A stretch of DNA of 64,000 nucleotides from Odobenus rosmarus divergens (taxonomy: Eukaryota; Chordata; Mammalia; Carnivora; Odobenidae): NCBI RefSeq assembly GCF_000321225.1, contig NW_004450330.1:4081192-4145191 (forward strand), given 5' to 3'. The notes beneath the pieces were generated by a model. It worked only from the letters and a program-made list of their open reading frames with translations, was not told the DNA's origin and did no database searches. The first letter of the stretch is position 1. Each line of letters begins with the position of its first letter. This document shows, in pieces, positions 47,461 to 59,599 of the stretch. The position numbers were made by a program, and so were the translations under genes.

Positions 47461-48220
47461 AAGAACCCGAAGATAGCTCATATCATTAAATTTTGCTTAG
47501 GAAAAATTATAGTAATATATGTTGACCAAATAATTTTCAAAATCATGCTGTAGAATAGGAAGAAATTTCAACAGCACTTACTAAAACATTTCCTACTTCT
47601 TCAGTTGATCCTATTTGCATAGCTTATTCCTCATACTGATGATTTAAAACACCACAAAGAAAATTGGCCTCTGGCCAATATGCTCAGACTATTCCCATAA
47701 ACATGAAGGGTTTAATTCAAACTGAAAAGTAATTTGAAAAGTAGAATCTCATTTCTTACTTGCACCTAGAAATAAGCCAAATCACACATTTTTAACAAAC
47801 TGACAGAAATGAAGTGCTTTATATTAGTGGCTAAACCCACAAAGCTTGCAAAATTCTCAAAGCAAGAATATAACAGTAATAGGAATTTTAAGATATCTAC
47901 ATAAATAATAATCCACTTAAAATTTTTGGTAAACATTACATGAAATGGAGTATCAGTTCTAAAAGCCTATAATAGTACAGACAGTCTTTGCTTCCTTAAT
48001 TCTTGTTTTGTTTTTCTTTTCCAACCCACATCTAATTTCCTTAAGTCTGAGGGGTCATAAGCTTTCCTGCATACATAGTAGAGCTTTTATTCATTGAAAT
48101 ACCAGAACACGTAATAATTAGCATGGTAGACTATAATAATTTACAATTTTGTCATTATATCTGATTGGAAACAAATAAATCCTGGATTTCAAATTAGTAA
48201 ATCATTCATCCATGGATAAA
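47461..48220. other. AT-rich single-copy DNA, no gene seen
   Basis: Nothing recognised. Confidence 0.5.
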
Positions 48221-48230
48221 GTGGCTGACA

Positions 48231-48418
48231 GGGCGCCTGGGTGGCTCAGTCCTTAAGCATCTGCCTGTGGCTCAGCTCATGATCCCAGGGTCCTGGGATC
48301 AAGTCCCACGTCGGGCTCCCGGCTTGGCGGGAAGCCTGCTTCTCCCTCTCCCCCTGCTTGTGTTCCTGCTCTTGATATCTCTCTGTCAAATAAATAAATA
48401 AAATCTTTAAAAAAAAAA
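48231..48418 (+). mobile_element. Can-SINE, arctoid type
   Basis: GGGCGCCTGGGTGGCTCAG head, CATGATCCCAGGGTCCTGG body, CCCCCTGCTTGTGTTCC, AATAAATAAATAAAATCTTT tail. Target-site duplication GTGGCTGACA (48221-48230) and GTAGCTGACA (48419-48428), one mismatch. A few bases are missing from GTTGGTTAAGC near the head. Confidence 0.96.
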
Positions 48419-48428
48419 GTAGCTGACA

Positions 48429-51049
48429 ACTTTGCTTTTCACACAGTTGTTGAGTAGAAAACGAGCACACATGTCTCCAATACTGAAACAGAGTAAAGAT
48501 TTTCATTACTGGTAGATAAATTGTGTGAAATGTATATATATGTGACTTTATATCTCACTGCTCAAAATGTATTTGACTCTCCACTAAAAAAGTTTTGTTT
48601 TCATTATTCCCTTCAGAAGGATTCAGTAACCAAGTTTCCCTTTTAGTAGACTTGCTTAAAGATACATTCTGAACTTAACTTCATAATGTATAATAACATA
48701 AATATTAATCATTCATAATCATAGGGTTTATCGATCAAATCGGTTTTTTTCATTCAACAAATTTTTATTGAGAACAAAGTCTTTATCAGGGACTGTTGTT
48801 TTCCTGGTTTCTTTCAGAAGTTGGTCAGATGAATACTGTTTTACCCTTGAGCACAGACTCAACTCCATCCCCACACTCTCTGCCAGAATTACCTCCTAGT
48901 CAGCAGGGAGCAGGCTTCCAGGGAGACAGGAGCATTTGAAATCTGTGCTGAGAATATAGAGTTGAAGAGGGTTGTAATCATTTTCCAGTCAAACACCAAA
49001 CATTTATCATTTTTTTGAGATGATTCCCTCTTATTGACACCAGGGGTTGTCCTGTTACAAAGTTACTATATTTTTAAATCAGTATATTATTTGAGCTTCT
49101 CCTCTCATTAAAAAATGATCAGTACAATACACTGAAACTGTAACACCATTTCCACTTGCTAAATAGAGAAGCTCTTTTGTGACCACTTTAAAAGAACACA
49201 CACAGGAATACGATGCAGTGACTAACGCACATTCAGATTCTATTGGTGAGAATGCAGGTACAACATTTTATCATGTCCTTCTTTGGCATTATTTGTTGTT
49301 TACCTTTAATTCCTATTATGTTTTCTATTATGGCATATACAGTTAAAGATCTGAAGGTTGAAGTCAACTCCCTGAGGACAATTTATGTTCTATTTTCCTC
49401 AAAGGAAAATAACACTTCCTATTCCATTTAAAAATATGTGGGACTATATTTAAATCTTTAAATGAAAAACATAATTTCTCTCTAGAAATATGAATTACCA
49501 AAACTAATTTAGAAAGTGTAGAATATCTATAGAGCAATAACAATAAAAGAAATCCTTTTGCTATTTAAATCATCCCAGAATGTACAGAAAGAAGAGACCC
49601 CCCTCTATGTTTTTTCCAATTAAATACATATTTTAACTTTTCATTTTGAAATAATTACAGATTTACAGGAAGTCACATCCTATTTTTGTAGTCATATTTT
49701 TATGAAGATGAATTTTGAAGCGTGCTTTTTTACATTATAAGAAAATGAGGTAAAAATAAGTCATCTTTTTATCTAAAGATATATCTTTCATATGTATGTG
49801 TGTGATGAGAGAGGGAGAGAAAAGGAGAGAGAGATGCACTTTCTTAATATAAAATCCAGAAAGCATGATTTATGTTATGCTCTTTCTCTCTGAAATGAGA
49901 AGAGATTTTAATCTTGGCAGAGCTCGTATTGAGTTGCTGACAGTATTCTTTCCTATATTTGATAATACTGAAAATCTCAGAATGGTCTCAGTCTGTATCA
50001 GTTGGCAGTGTATACATTTCCTATTCCTTTTACTGCCCTCTTTTTTTAATCAAGTGAAGTAAATAGAATTTAAAGCAAAAGAAAGCACATTTGAAAACCT
50101 CAGAAGATAAGCTGACCAAATCCCCAAAGTTTTGTTTTATTTTTGCATTCCAGCTACCGCTAGTTCTAGAATGCAGAACATTTGATTTGTGTACACTTAG
50201 TCATGAAAATCAACTCTTAAATGTATTTTTGCTGACTTCTTGTCAAATTTGGGATCTCGCTTCTTTCCGTATAATAAAACAGCTGCTTGCTGACTGTTTA
50301 AGAAAAGAAACATATACATAAAAACATCAGACACATACTTCAGTTCTTCTACTCTTGGCTTTTGTTTGAGGTTTGCTGGTCAGCACCATTTATTGTTTTC
50401 ATTGTACATTTATTGTTTTCACTGTGCCTGCCTCAGCGCCTGCCAGGTTGCCTAAATTGGTTCTACTGGTATTCCTATCAACTTCTATAAAGGATTTATC
50501 AGATTCGGTGAATGAGAGATTATTCTTTCTATTTCCAAATTGTAACCAAAAACCCCATCTGCTCCCTTACTTTTGTGTGGCACCACATGTACCAACATTG
50601 CCATTTTATTATTTTCTCCTGATTGGATGAACACAGAACTCATTAACCAGTATGTGATGTGCTAAGCAGAGCATTTTAAAGTAGGTACTTGCCTCTTCTT
50701 GACCCCACCCTCCACCTCCCCTAACTCTCCCCATCTCTGGGCTATCACCTCCTAGACGGGAGTTCCCTGGTTTTATGGGATCTGAATTTTTAAGTATCAG
50801 TATACCTAATTTCAAATACAAATTTATGTACAAAAGGAAATATAGCTCTTGAGAATGAGATCAGAAATAACAACAATTTAGTCATTTAAAAAAAGCTGAC
50901 ACAAACATCCTACTGAGAAGACTTCCCAGGGCCCCTTGCCGTCTTGGAAAGGGCCCTAGAGTAAGAGCCCTTGAAGCTTTAGTTTTGCATGACTTTCACA
51001 CTTAGTCAGCCTTGGCTCCCACCAGGCCTCCCAGCTCTCTGGGGGCTGG
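48429..51049. other. AT-rich single-copy DNA, no gene seen
   Basis: No exon is supported. Small repeat traces include a GA-rich tract (49808-49835), an L1M-like scrap (ATTTTGAAATAATTACAGAT near 49641) and a 20-bp tandem duplication at 50387-50426 (CATTTATTGTTTTCATTGTA repeated with few changes). Confidence 0.45.
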
Positions 51050-51480
51050 AGCCACTGTGGCTCTTTGATGTTCCTGGAGGTCTCCTGAAATATTCAAGCC
51101 TCAGTGTCTTAGCAGTTGTCATTGCCTCTCCTTAGAATGCTCCTCAGGATCTACTTCCCTCTTCCCCTCCTCTTGTTCACTTCTTTGCTCAGGTGTTACC
51201 TTCTCCAAGGAGACCTCCCTAAGCACCATATTCAGAATTCCAGCCACTCCTCCCGCTAGCATTCCCTAGCTTTTCTCTGTTTTTCTTCATAGCTTTCCCC
51301 CCATCTTAAATAAATGTTGCACTTAAGTAGAGGCTTGTTGTTTGTTTCTGCTCATCATAAATGTAACATTCCATGATAGAATTTTTTTGCATTTTTCCTT
51401 AAAGTGTCTGTCCCCAGTGCCTAAAAACAGAACCTCATATATGATAGAAGTCCGATGAATATGTGTTGAATAAATGGAAG
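51050..51480 (+). mobile_element. LINE-2 3' end
   Basis: Sense L2 order: CTTAGAATGCTCCTCAGG, CTTTGCTCAGGTGTTACC, GGAGACCTCCCTAAGCACC, CTGTCCCCAGTGCCTAAAA and AGTCCGATGAATATGTGTTG then AATAAATGG, the typical L2 3' terminus. Confidence 0.85.
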
Positions 51481-52146
51481 TTGTGAGGGAGGTTCCATTT
51501 TGTTTAACAAAGTGCACTATAATCAAAATATAATTGACAAATATTGTTTGACCATGTGGAGGAGAGAGGAGAAAAGCCATAAACAGATGATAAAAAATTT
51601 AGAATCAGTAACCTATGAGTAAAAAATAAAGAGACTATCTGGAAGGACTGTTTAACTCAAACTTCTTGGTATTCTGGGATTCTCAAAGAATCAGCACATG
51701 AAATCTTATTTGCTGCTTTGGTCTTATGTAAAGATAGTTCATAGAGATGAAAATAGTTCTCACCGTATGGGGAGCACTTACCTGGAGTTTAGACATGAGG
51801 ACAAATAGATGCTTCAAAGTAAAATAGGTTTCAATAGCAATTTAAGGAATTTAACTTTGTGTTAATGATTGCTGGATGTGAAATATGATTTGTAGAAGAG
51901 CAAGACGTGCCCTTTTTATAGTGTCGCTAAGAAAACATTTATGTGCCCTTTATTGTTAAAAGCTGTAGTGAGACCTGACTTATGAAGGCATCAGCCTTTT
52001 TACAGTTCTGTTTTCCCTATTCCAATATTTTGGGAGATGTTCAAGAAGAAACCACTAAACACAATTCACAAAAGTTGTGTTTGTTTATAAATACTCCCCC
52101 CATGTCTATTAAAGATATTAAATATGCATTGCACTTGTTTCCTTTT
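51481..52146. other. AT-rich single-copy DNA, nothing recognised
   Basis: No gene or repeat is supported. Confidence 0.5.
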
Positions 52147-52161
52147 AAAAACTAAAGAACA

Positions 52162-52358
52162 GGGTGACTGGGTAGCTCAGTCGGTTAAGCGTCTGCCTTC
52201 GGCTCAGGTCATGATCCCAGGGTCCTGGGATTGAGTCCTGCCTGGGGCTCTCTGCTCAGCAGGGAGTCTGCTTCTCCCTCTCCCTCTGATCCTCCTCCCC
52301 ACTTGTGCTCTCTCTCTCCCCCTGTCTCAAATAGATAAATCTTAAAAAAAAAAAAAAA
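52162..52358 (+). mobile_element. Can-SINE, arctoid type
   Basis: GGGTGACTGGGTAGCTCAG head, CATGATCCCAGGGTCCTGG body, CTCCCCACTTGTGCTCTC, then a long A tail. Target-site duplication AAAAACTAAAGA at 52147-52158 and 52359-52370. First of three Can-SINEs in about 1.3 kb. Confidence 0.95.
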
Positions 52359-52424
52359 AAAAACTAAAGAGATAATAGTAACATATAATTAATTTTAATC
52401 TTTTTCTGGCTTGGTCTATTAGTT

Positions 52425-52883
52425 GTTGATTGATGTGCCAACAATTTATCACAAACCTGGGGGCTTGAAACAATGCAAATTCATTGTCTTATAGTTGTGT
52501 GGTTGAGTTGCCTGACACGGGAGTCACTGGGATAAAATCACAGTGTCAGCAAGCCTGTGTTCAATCGAGGAGACTCTAGGGGAAAAATCTCTTCCCTCGT
52601 CCTTTCCATCTGCCTTCTTGAAGGCCTCTCACATTCCCGGGCCTGGGGCCCCTTCCTCCAGCTGCTGAATAAGCAATGTAGCATGCACTGAGTTTCCTTC
52701 CATCATTACAACTCTTTCTGACCATAGATGGGAAAGATTCTCCACTTCTAAGATTTTGTATGACGAGATAGGACCCACCTGGCTAATTTAGGATAATCTC
52801 TTTATCTCAAAGTTCTTAAACTTAATTATACATGCAAAGTCCCCTGTGCTGTTTAAGGTAGCATATTCACAGGGTCTGGCCTT
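52425..52883 (-). mobile_element. MLT1-type MaLR LTR fragment, minus strand
   Basis: Antisense landmarks ATTTATCACAAACCTGGGGG, CTTGAAACAATGCAAATTC, CTTCTTGAAGGCCTCTC, ACCCACCTGGCTAATTTAGG, CTTAATTATACATGCAAAGT and AGGTAGCATATTCACAGG. It is strongly diverged. No internal retroviral sequence adjoins it. Confidence 0.62.
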
Positions 52884-52904
52884 AATTTAAACTATTTTTT
52901 TAAG

Positions 52905-53094
52905 TCTTTTTTTTTTAATATTTTATTTATTTATTCATGAGAGAGGGAGAGAGAGAGGGAGAGAGAGAGAGAAGCAGAGGGAGAAGCAGGCTCCCAAGGA
53001 GCAGGGAGCCTGATGCGGGACTCGATCCCAGGACCCTGGGATCATGACCCGAGCCAAAGGCAGACGCCCAACCATCTGAGCCACCCAGGTGCCC
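52905..53094 (-). mobile_element. Can-SINE, arctoid type
   Basis: Poly-T, ATTTTATTTATTTATTCATG, GA-rich run, GATGCGGGACTCGATCCCAG, GAGCCACCCAGGTGCCC. The 20-bp-class duplication AATTTAAACTATTTTT...AAG lies at 52884-52904 and 53095-53113. It is inverted relative to its neighbours at 52162 and 53217. Confidence 0.96.
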
Positions 53095-53216
53095 AATTTA
53101 AACTATTTTTAAGAAAGTTCATTTGAGGTCAATATCAGTACTCAACATACCTCAAAAGAGCAAAATATCAAATGCTATTAAAATCTAGACACTTTCATTA
53201 AAACACATACACACTT

Positions 53217-53401
53217 GGGGCACCTGGGTGGCTCAGTTGGTTAAGTGACTGCCTTCGGCTCAGGTCATGATCCTGGAGTCCCTGGATCGAGTTCCGTATC
53301 AGGCTCCCTGCTCAGCAGGGAGTCTGCTTTGCCCTCTGACCCTTCCCCCTCTCATGTGCTCTCTCTCTCTCTCAAATAAATAAAATCTTTAAAAACAAAA
53401 C
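53217..53401 (+). mobile_element. Can-SINE, 'CATGTGCTCTC' subtype
   Basis: GGGGCACCTGGGTGGCTCAG head, CATGATCCTGGAGTCCCTGG body, CCCCTCTCATGTGCTCTC, AATAAATAAAATCTTT tail with ACAAAACAAAAC. Perfect 15-bp duplication AAAACACATACACAC at 53200-53214 and 53402-53416. Confidence 0.97.
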
Positions 53402-53416
53402 AAAACACATACACAC

Positions 53417-53994
53417 ACATGACATACTCTTTCCCAAAGAAGTTATAATTAACCCATTGACATTTCTTACCCTAACCTGAGTAATTTGAGTACATAAAAA
53501 CTTTAGGATTCATTCTCACATGATATATAGAAATATTTTCAAGGCTTCAATTAGCCTTTCTTTTTTGAACACACAAACTAATCCTTTGATCTGCCACTTT
53601 TGAATCAATTTATAAACAAATGAGGTAGAAATACACCAACTCTAGGAATGAAAGAAAATAGCAGAATAAGAAAATATGTAAATTCCCATGGGAAAGCAAT
53701 CAGAGAAATAATGATTTAGATGATTGTGCTATTTTATTTCATTTAAGTATTGCAACTATAATATTTAATTTATAATCAACCTGCCTTCTTATAAAATTGC
53801 AGCACTACTACTTTAATGTGAATTTAGTCTGGCTGCATAGCATCATCATTTAATATTTACTGGGAATGGCACAAATGGTTGATCTTCTCTAATATTTTTT
53901 GAAAATGTTCTATTTTTTAAAAATCTGTACATATAAGATTTTTAAAATCCTATATATCTGTAATAATTGTGAAATCTTACACATTAATTGTTCT
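53417..53994. other. AT-rich single-copy DNA, nothing recognised
   Basis: No gene or repeat is supported. Confidence 0.5.
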
Positions 53995-54120
53995 AAACTT
54001 GTGTTCATATAGCAGCCACCTGGGAGGTCCAGGCCCCTACCTTTGATTAAATCAGAATTTTTGAGGTTGGAGCCAAACCATTGGTATTTTAAATACATGT
54101 CCAGGTGGCCATAGTGAACC
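53995..54120 (-). mobile_element. MER5-like hAT MITE
   Basis: Antisense MER5 order: AACTTGTGTTCATATAGCAG, CCACCTGGGAGGTCCAGG, TTAAATCAGAATTTTTGAGG, GGTATTTTAAATACATGTCC and AGGTGGCCATAGTGAACC. Diverged, without transposase. Confidence 0.7.
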
Positions 54121-54528
54121 AACGGACATACAATTAGCAACAATTTAGCATTACTGTTTTCACTTCAAAGTAATTCTGGTTACTTAATGATATATTCTTC
54201 AAGCTTTTTAACTTGGTTCTGATTCATAAAGGTAAGGGGGGCTATTTTGCAATGTGTTAAAAATTCTAAAGTTTAATATTTAAGTTACTGCTACTACACA
54301 AATAATTTCACCTTTTAAAGAGTTCCTCATAGTAGCCACTTAATAAAGTATTAAAAAGAATGTATATATAACATATTAAATAGAACTAATTTACATGGAA
54401 ATCCTACACCATTTTAGTTATCAAGGTATTTTTCTTACAGGTGTTCTGCCTCTGGCAGTATTAAATGCATTGTAGCCTAACAGGACTAAACTGATTACAT
54501 GAATTCAACCCCATAATATTACAAGGGA
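54121..54528. other. AT-rich single-copy DNA, nothing recognised
   Basis: No gene or repeat is supported. Confidence 0.5.
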
Positions 54529-54549
54529 AATTCATTTCTCTCTCTCTTT

Positions 54550-54750
54550 TTTAAATATTTTATTTATTTATTTATTTATTTGACAGAGAGAGACACAGCG
54601 AGAGAGGGAACACAAGCAGGGGGAGTGGGAGAGGGAGAAGCAGGCTTCCTGCTGAGCAGGGAGCCCAATGCGGGGCTCTATCCCAGGACCCTGGGATCAT
54701 GACCTGAGCCAAAGGCTGACGCTTAACTGACTGAGCCACCCAGGCGCCCC
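54550..54750 (-). mobile_element. Can-SINE, arctoid type
   Basis: A (TTTA)n start at 54562-54580, GACAGAGAGAGACACAGCG, ACACAAGCAGGGGGAGTGGG, TCCCAGGACCCTGGGATCAT, GAGCCACCCAGGCGCCCC. Target-site duplication AATTCATTTCTCT at 54529-54541 and 54751-54763. Low divergence suggests a young copy. Confidence 0.96.
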
Positions 54751-54763
54751 AATTCATTTCTCT

Positions 54764-55695
54764 TTTAATGAAAAGCACTCTTATTTCTCGTCTTAAAATT
54801 TTACAGTGTCACCCTGTTAATTATAAAATAAAGATAAGGCTTCGTATCACAGAGGAGCCGTTACTTCTCCTAACTTCTATGCCACTCCAATATTGATTCT
54901 GTGCAGAAATAAGTCATCCTCAGTATGCAGTTATCTTTTATTCCTCTGCCAGAGATGGCCTGTCATCCTTGAATCCTCCTGGCAGAATGAACTTTCACCA
55001 CTCCTTATGCCTACTTATCTTCAGTTGAGATAAAATAATAACTAATTGGTCAGATCAGACTGACAGTAATCAAGGATCTTACCCAAAATCAAACTTTACT
55101 AAGTAATCCAGTTGATGCAATTGACCAAGATGAAAGAAAGAAGGCTTGGACTGCACTTAGAGCTCTCCAGGTCCTCCCTTGCCATATTATCTTATAATGT
55201 GCCTTCACCAAGATCTCACCTATCTGTAATGTAAGTGGTCTCACACTAAGAAACCACTGTGGTCAGCAAATATCTTCATTTTAACACACAGTGACACAGT
55301 TGTTACTAATATTTTCCAGTAGGCCATGTTCCATAAGTCCATAATGATCAGATTTATTATATTAAGTAGTGAAGACTGATGAGGTACCTTCTTTTCCTCT
55401 AAGTCCTCCTCTTGCTTTGGCACTGGTATGAAGTTCAAACCACATGCAGGAACCCTCCCCCTAGCCCTACCACTTAATCACCATAAAAATGATGAGCTAG
55501 TCTCCTTTTACTATCCTCTCAAGCCATTTTCAGACCTGCTTGGGAACCACGCTCTTCTTCCAGAAAGCCTCATTATGTGAGTAAGAAAACTTTCCATACC
55601 CTCTTGGTGTGTGTGTATGCTCTCATCAGTGTGTGTCAACATCCAAACCAGAGTTTGGGCGGGAGTCCATCCTGCTTTTATGGGTGGCTCCAACC
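54764..55695. other. Single-copy DNA, no gene seen
   Basis: No supported exon or RNA. The right end may be poorly conserved outer L2 sequence. Open frames at 55511-55802 on both strands overlap each other and lack support. Confidence 0.45.
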
Positions 55696-55699
55696 ATCT

Positions 55700-56300
55700 T
55701 CCTACCTGGACTCTCTTCTGTTGCCCCCTTCAAAACATTATTCATTCTCCATCTGGAGGAAAAAATAGCCTTCTTAAAGAGTTAATATCCTTAAAGACTT
55801 AATATTAGTTAAATTGGATATCCCCCTTCCCCATCTTAAAATGAAATGCCCAGCCACACTCTAAAAGCCCTATGTCACCTGAACCTTGCCTATTTTTCCA
55901 GAGTCATTTGGCACTCTGTTCTCACAAGGGACACCAAGCTCCAGATATCACTATTTTCTTTGACTTTCTTGAATATTCCATTTTCTTTTTCTTTACCTCA
56001 AGACCTTTGAGTGTGCTCTTATCTCTTCCTGGAATGCTTTTCTTCCTCCTTGTTCTCTTCACCGTTAAATGGTAAATTGCTCTTCAAATTTTAGCTTAAA
56101 TGGTGCTTCTTTAGATAGGTGTTTACTATCTACTCTGCTTGCCTAGAGAAGGAACACTTGTCTAATTTCTATCCCAGTCTATAATTTGCCTCCTTCAGAG
56201 TTTCACAACAGCAGACTATCTTTTTTGTTTACTTTTTATAACTATTTTAGGACCCAATAGAATTTCTACTATATAATAAATATTATTAAATGAATGATTA
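55700..56300 (+). mobile_element. LINE-2 3' region
   Basis: Sense L2 landmarks: CCTCAAGACCTTTGAGTGTG, CTTCCTGGAATGCTTTTC, TTCAAATTTTAGCTTAAATG, TCTAATTTCTATCCCAGTC and the A/T-rich end AATAAATATTATTAAATGAA. Diverged, no open reading frame. Confidence 0.75.
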
Positions 56301-56400
56301 TTGATGACTGATTAACCAGCTGATTCAGAAAGTAAGCCCTTAAACTAAGGAAATACATAATAAAGGTGGCTTAAACAATTATCAAGATGAAACTCACCTA

Positions 56401-56569
56401 GGGACGCCTGGGTGACTCAGTAGGTTAAGCGTCTGCCTTTGGCTCAGGTCATGATCCCAGGGTCCTGGGATCCAGTCCCGAATGAGGCTCCTTGCTCAGC
56501 AGGGTGCTCTCTTACGCACACATGTTCTCTCTCTCTGACAAATACATAAATAAAATCTTGAAAAAAAAA
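56401..56569 (+). mobile_element. Can-SINE with internal deletion
   Basis: GGGACGCCTGGGTGACTCAG head, CATGATCCCAGGGTCCTGG body, then GCTCAGCAGGGTGCTCTC, which skips the usual CTGCTTCTCCCTCTC part (about 35 bases). Tail AAATAAAATCTTG and A run. Duplication AGATGAAACTCACC at 56385-56398 and 56570-56583. Confidence 0.95.
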
Positions 56570-56583
56570 AGATGAAACTCACC

Positions 56584-57470
56584 CAACTGAGTAGCATGGA
56601 AATGGTTGCCATCACACACAAAACAAATAGTCAAAAACAAACATGCAAGCAACAGACCAAAACTACCAGCTTGGGAAGAATAGAATGCTAAAAACTATAG
56701 GTGTTTTCTCCCTGTTTATGCTAACTAGAAAGTAAACAGATGGATCTAAAAGTTTGCAAAGAATTTTTATTCCTCCCTAAGGTTGGGAAGGTAGAAATGC
56801 AGTGAGTATGATGAAGGCAGCTGTTTCATTTCTCAGAGGATAACTAAAATAAAGAAACAGATTATCTCTTTTATAAAAGTGAAAGCCACAGCATCTTCTT
56901 AGATTCTCAGATCAAAATTGAAACACTCCTTTCAATAGAATGTTAACATTCTTTATTTAATATATTAACATCTTTTACTTAATATAGACCACTGATCACC
57001 AAAAGAATGAGTATGCCAAATGAAAAACAAACATTTGTGTGACTGTTTATTGATCTTATGTATACTTATATAGAAATATAAAACTTGGGAAAGTTGTTTA
57101 CTTTTTCACTCCTATGCAGGAAAGTAGGACATTTATCTATTGAATTTGACTCAGATGCAATTAAGAAATTATTACCAACACTCCTAATAAGATAAGAAGT
57201 TAATAATAGACTTAAGCAATACTGTCATTAATTAAGAAAAAAAAAGGTCTTGGATAGGCAGTAGATAAAACTACGTGGAAGAGCAATTCAAATCTAGAGT
57301 TAATAAGTGTTTTAGAAACACTCTCATCCTGAGGAAGTTATGATGGATATAAAAAGGAGATTGGAAAGAAAGGGAAACATCAATAAAGAAATTGTTTCAA
57401 TTACTGAGTTTTTGTTTAGAATGTGAAGTAAGTGTAGAAGGTAAATTTGATGTGATTTAAAATATCCCCA
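56584..57470. other. AT-rich single-copy DNA, no gene seen
   Basis: Nothing recognised. Confidence 0.5.
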
Positions 57471-57690
57471 GGACACCTGGGTGGCTCAGTCAGTTAAGCA
57501 TCTGCCTTCAGCTCAGGTCTTGATCTCAGGTCCTGGGATGCGATGAGCCCCGCATCTGGCTCCCTGCTCAACAGGAAGTCTGCTTTTCCCTCTCCTTCTG
57601 CTATTCCCCCTACTTGAGCTTCTCTCTCTCTCCCCCTCTCTTCCTCTGTCAAATAAATAAAAAATAAATAAAATCTTTTTAAAAAATAAA
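57471..57690 (+). mobile_element. Can-SINE, arctoid type
   Basis: GGACACCTGGGTGGCTCAG head, a slightly rearranged body (CTTGATCTCAGGTCCTGG, then GATGCGATGAGCCCCGC), CT-rich stretch, AATAAATAAAAAATAAATAA tail. The flanking duplication is not clear (short AAAATA matches only). More diverged than most copies here. Confidence 0.92.
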
Positions 57691-58929
57691 ATAGCTGCAA
57701 ACATTGAAATGTTTTATATGATTATTTCAACTGACACTATTCCTCAATCTTCTAATTATTCAAATATACAATTCTTTATAAATCTAGCTTGGTTTGTGAG
57801 CTTTTCCTTAAGTTTCCCTTACTTAATTTTCTCTTCTGCTTTGCCAAATCTCAAAGAAAAAATTCTTTTACTTATGACAAACAAAGGTATTATAAAGTTC
57901 TTTCATGGCCTAAAACCTGAATTTAGAAACATATAGTTTTGAGTACATTACTTTTTTTTTTTTTTAATACATACCATAAAGTTAAAGGAGACTTTGAGGG
58001 ATTAAAAATAAAGAATGAGACAAAGTCCTTCATTATGAAATAAACATTTTATTATGAAGAGAATCAATATTCTCCTTTAAAAACTTTCAGTGCAGTGTGT
58101 CTGCTCTGCACACCTATAGCCTGCTGGACATGGGGGTCCAGCCATAATCCTGGAATTTTCTATATGCATAATTTTTATGAGTTGTAGATCTCAATTTTCT
58201 TGAATGGAATATTAAAAAGTTGAAAAAAGGGCCTCCAAACTTACTTAATCTAATGCTGTATTTTGATTCTGTACTATTTCTGAGAAAGAAATCTTCATAA
58301 TTTGAACTTAAGTAACCCTTGATTTTGATTTTTACTTTAAATATGTTTAATAATATACTTCTCATCTACATTCACCCAAATGTGCAGTTTATCATACCTT
58401 GCCAACTATTTCTTTCTAATTCACTGATTAAATTTTATTATTTTTTGTGTGTCAGTCAGATTTAAAGTCATATTTAAAAATTAGTAGATTTGAGATGTGT
58501 ATACCTCTGCTGTATTGAATTATTTTTGAGATATTTTGTGCACAAGCCAGTAGTTTGTAATCTGAGAAATAAAGTGTTTCCCTGTGGCCCTTAAGAGGGA
58601 AGATCACTGGAGCCTGTACCTAGGTTTGCGGGAACCTTTGTTATGAGCGCCTTGGGCTGCTATGGATACTTTTACTTTATTGCTCTTGCTATATTGTATT
58701 TTTTTTTCCTTCACAAACCATAGAATCTTAGGTATTGACATTCTGGGTCCTGTGAATCTTCTTTATCAATTGAACCCTGTTTGGCTACCACCGTTAGCAC
58801 CATTCCTCAATCAATTATCTTGGGTTTTCTATTAACTCAGGCATATAATCTCCCAAATCAATATTATTAACCCATCTTCCATTTTTTGTAACTCTGAAAT
58901 CTTTCTTTTTCTAATTTATGGCGGTCAAC
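57691..58929. other. AT-rich single-copy DNA, no gene seen
   Basis: No repeat or exon is supported. A poly-T run lies at 57952-57965. Confidence 0.5.
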
Positions 58930-59590
58930 ACTTTTAGAAAAAATATTAACAATATACATTTTGTATTTTTATTCCTAATTTAATGAGAATGTATCCAGTA
59001 TTTTTTTATTATTTTGTTACTATTTTAAAAGATTTTTAATATTGTATGAGTTGATCTATATACATTTTCTATTTTGTAAACATTGGATTTTTTAATAAAA
59101 TAATTAAGAAGCTTTCTCTTCTTTTAAATATATTCTGGATATTTTCAAGTAGGATTATGCTCATCTCTATTCTAAAAATTTAGTTTTGGTGGATATTCCT
59201 TCATAGAATCATCTCGATTCAGTATTTCTAGGGGGAATAGTACTTTGGCAAGATTCTGCATTTCTTCTATGATAATAATTTGCTATTTTCTCTTTAATTT
59301 GGAGTTGTTTTAGGGGAGTTATATTTTTATAAAATAGCCAATGAATCCAATTTTTCCTTTTTTCATTTTAACTGCATGTAATTGAGCAAATGTTAATTTG
59401 TGTATAGTTTCTATAGTAACTGTGATTACTTTTCTCTTAGTATTTGGTATTTTATGTATTTGTGTTTTCTCCCTTCTTCTTAAATAGATTAGCTTTCAGC
59501 CACATATAAATTCTGTGTTTTCTATTTTTTCTTTGTTATTCTATTTTTTAAATTTTTAATTAAATTCTAATTTTAAATTTTACTTCTTTC
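58930..59590. other. Very AT-rich stretch, possibly decayed L1
   Basis: T-rich on the plus strand with strings such as TTCTATTTTTTCTTTGTTAT, reminiscent of antisense L1 ORF2, but too diverged to call. Confidence 0.35.
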
Positions 59591-59599
59591 TACTATAAT

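Noticed and set aside
52147..53416. Regularly spaced repeats as a CRISPR-like array
   Set aside because: The repeats are Can-SINEs in mixed orientation with their own target duplications, in a vertebrate genome.
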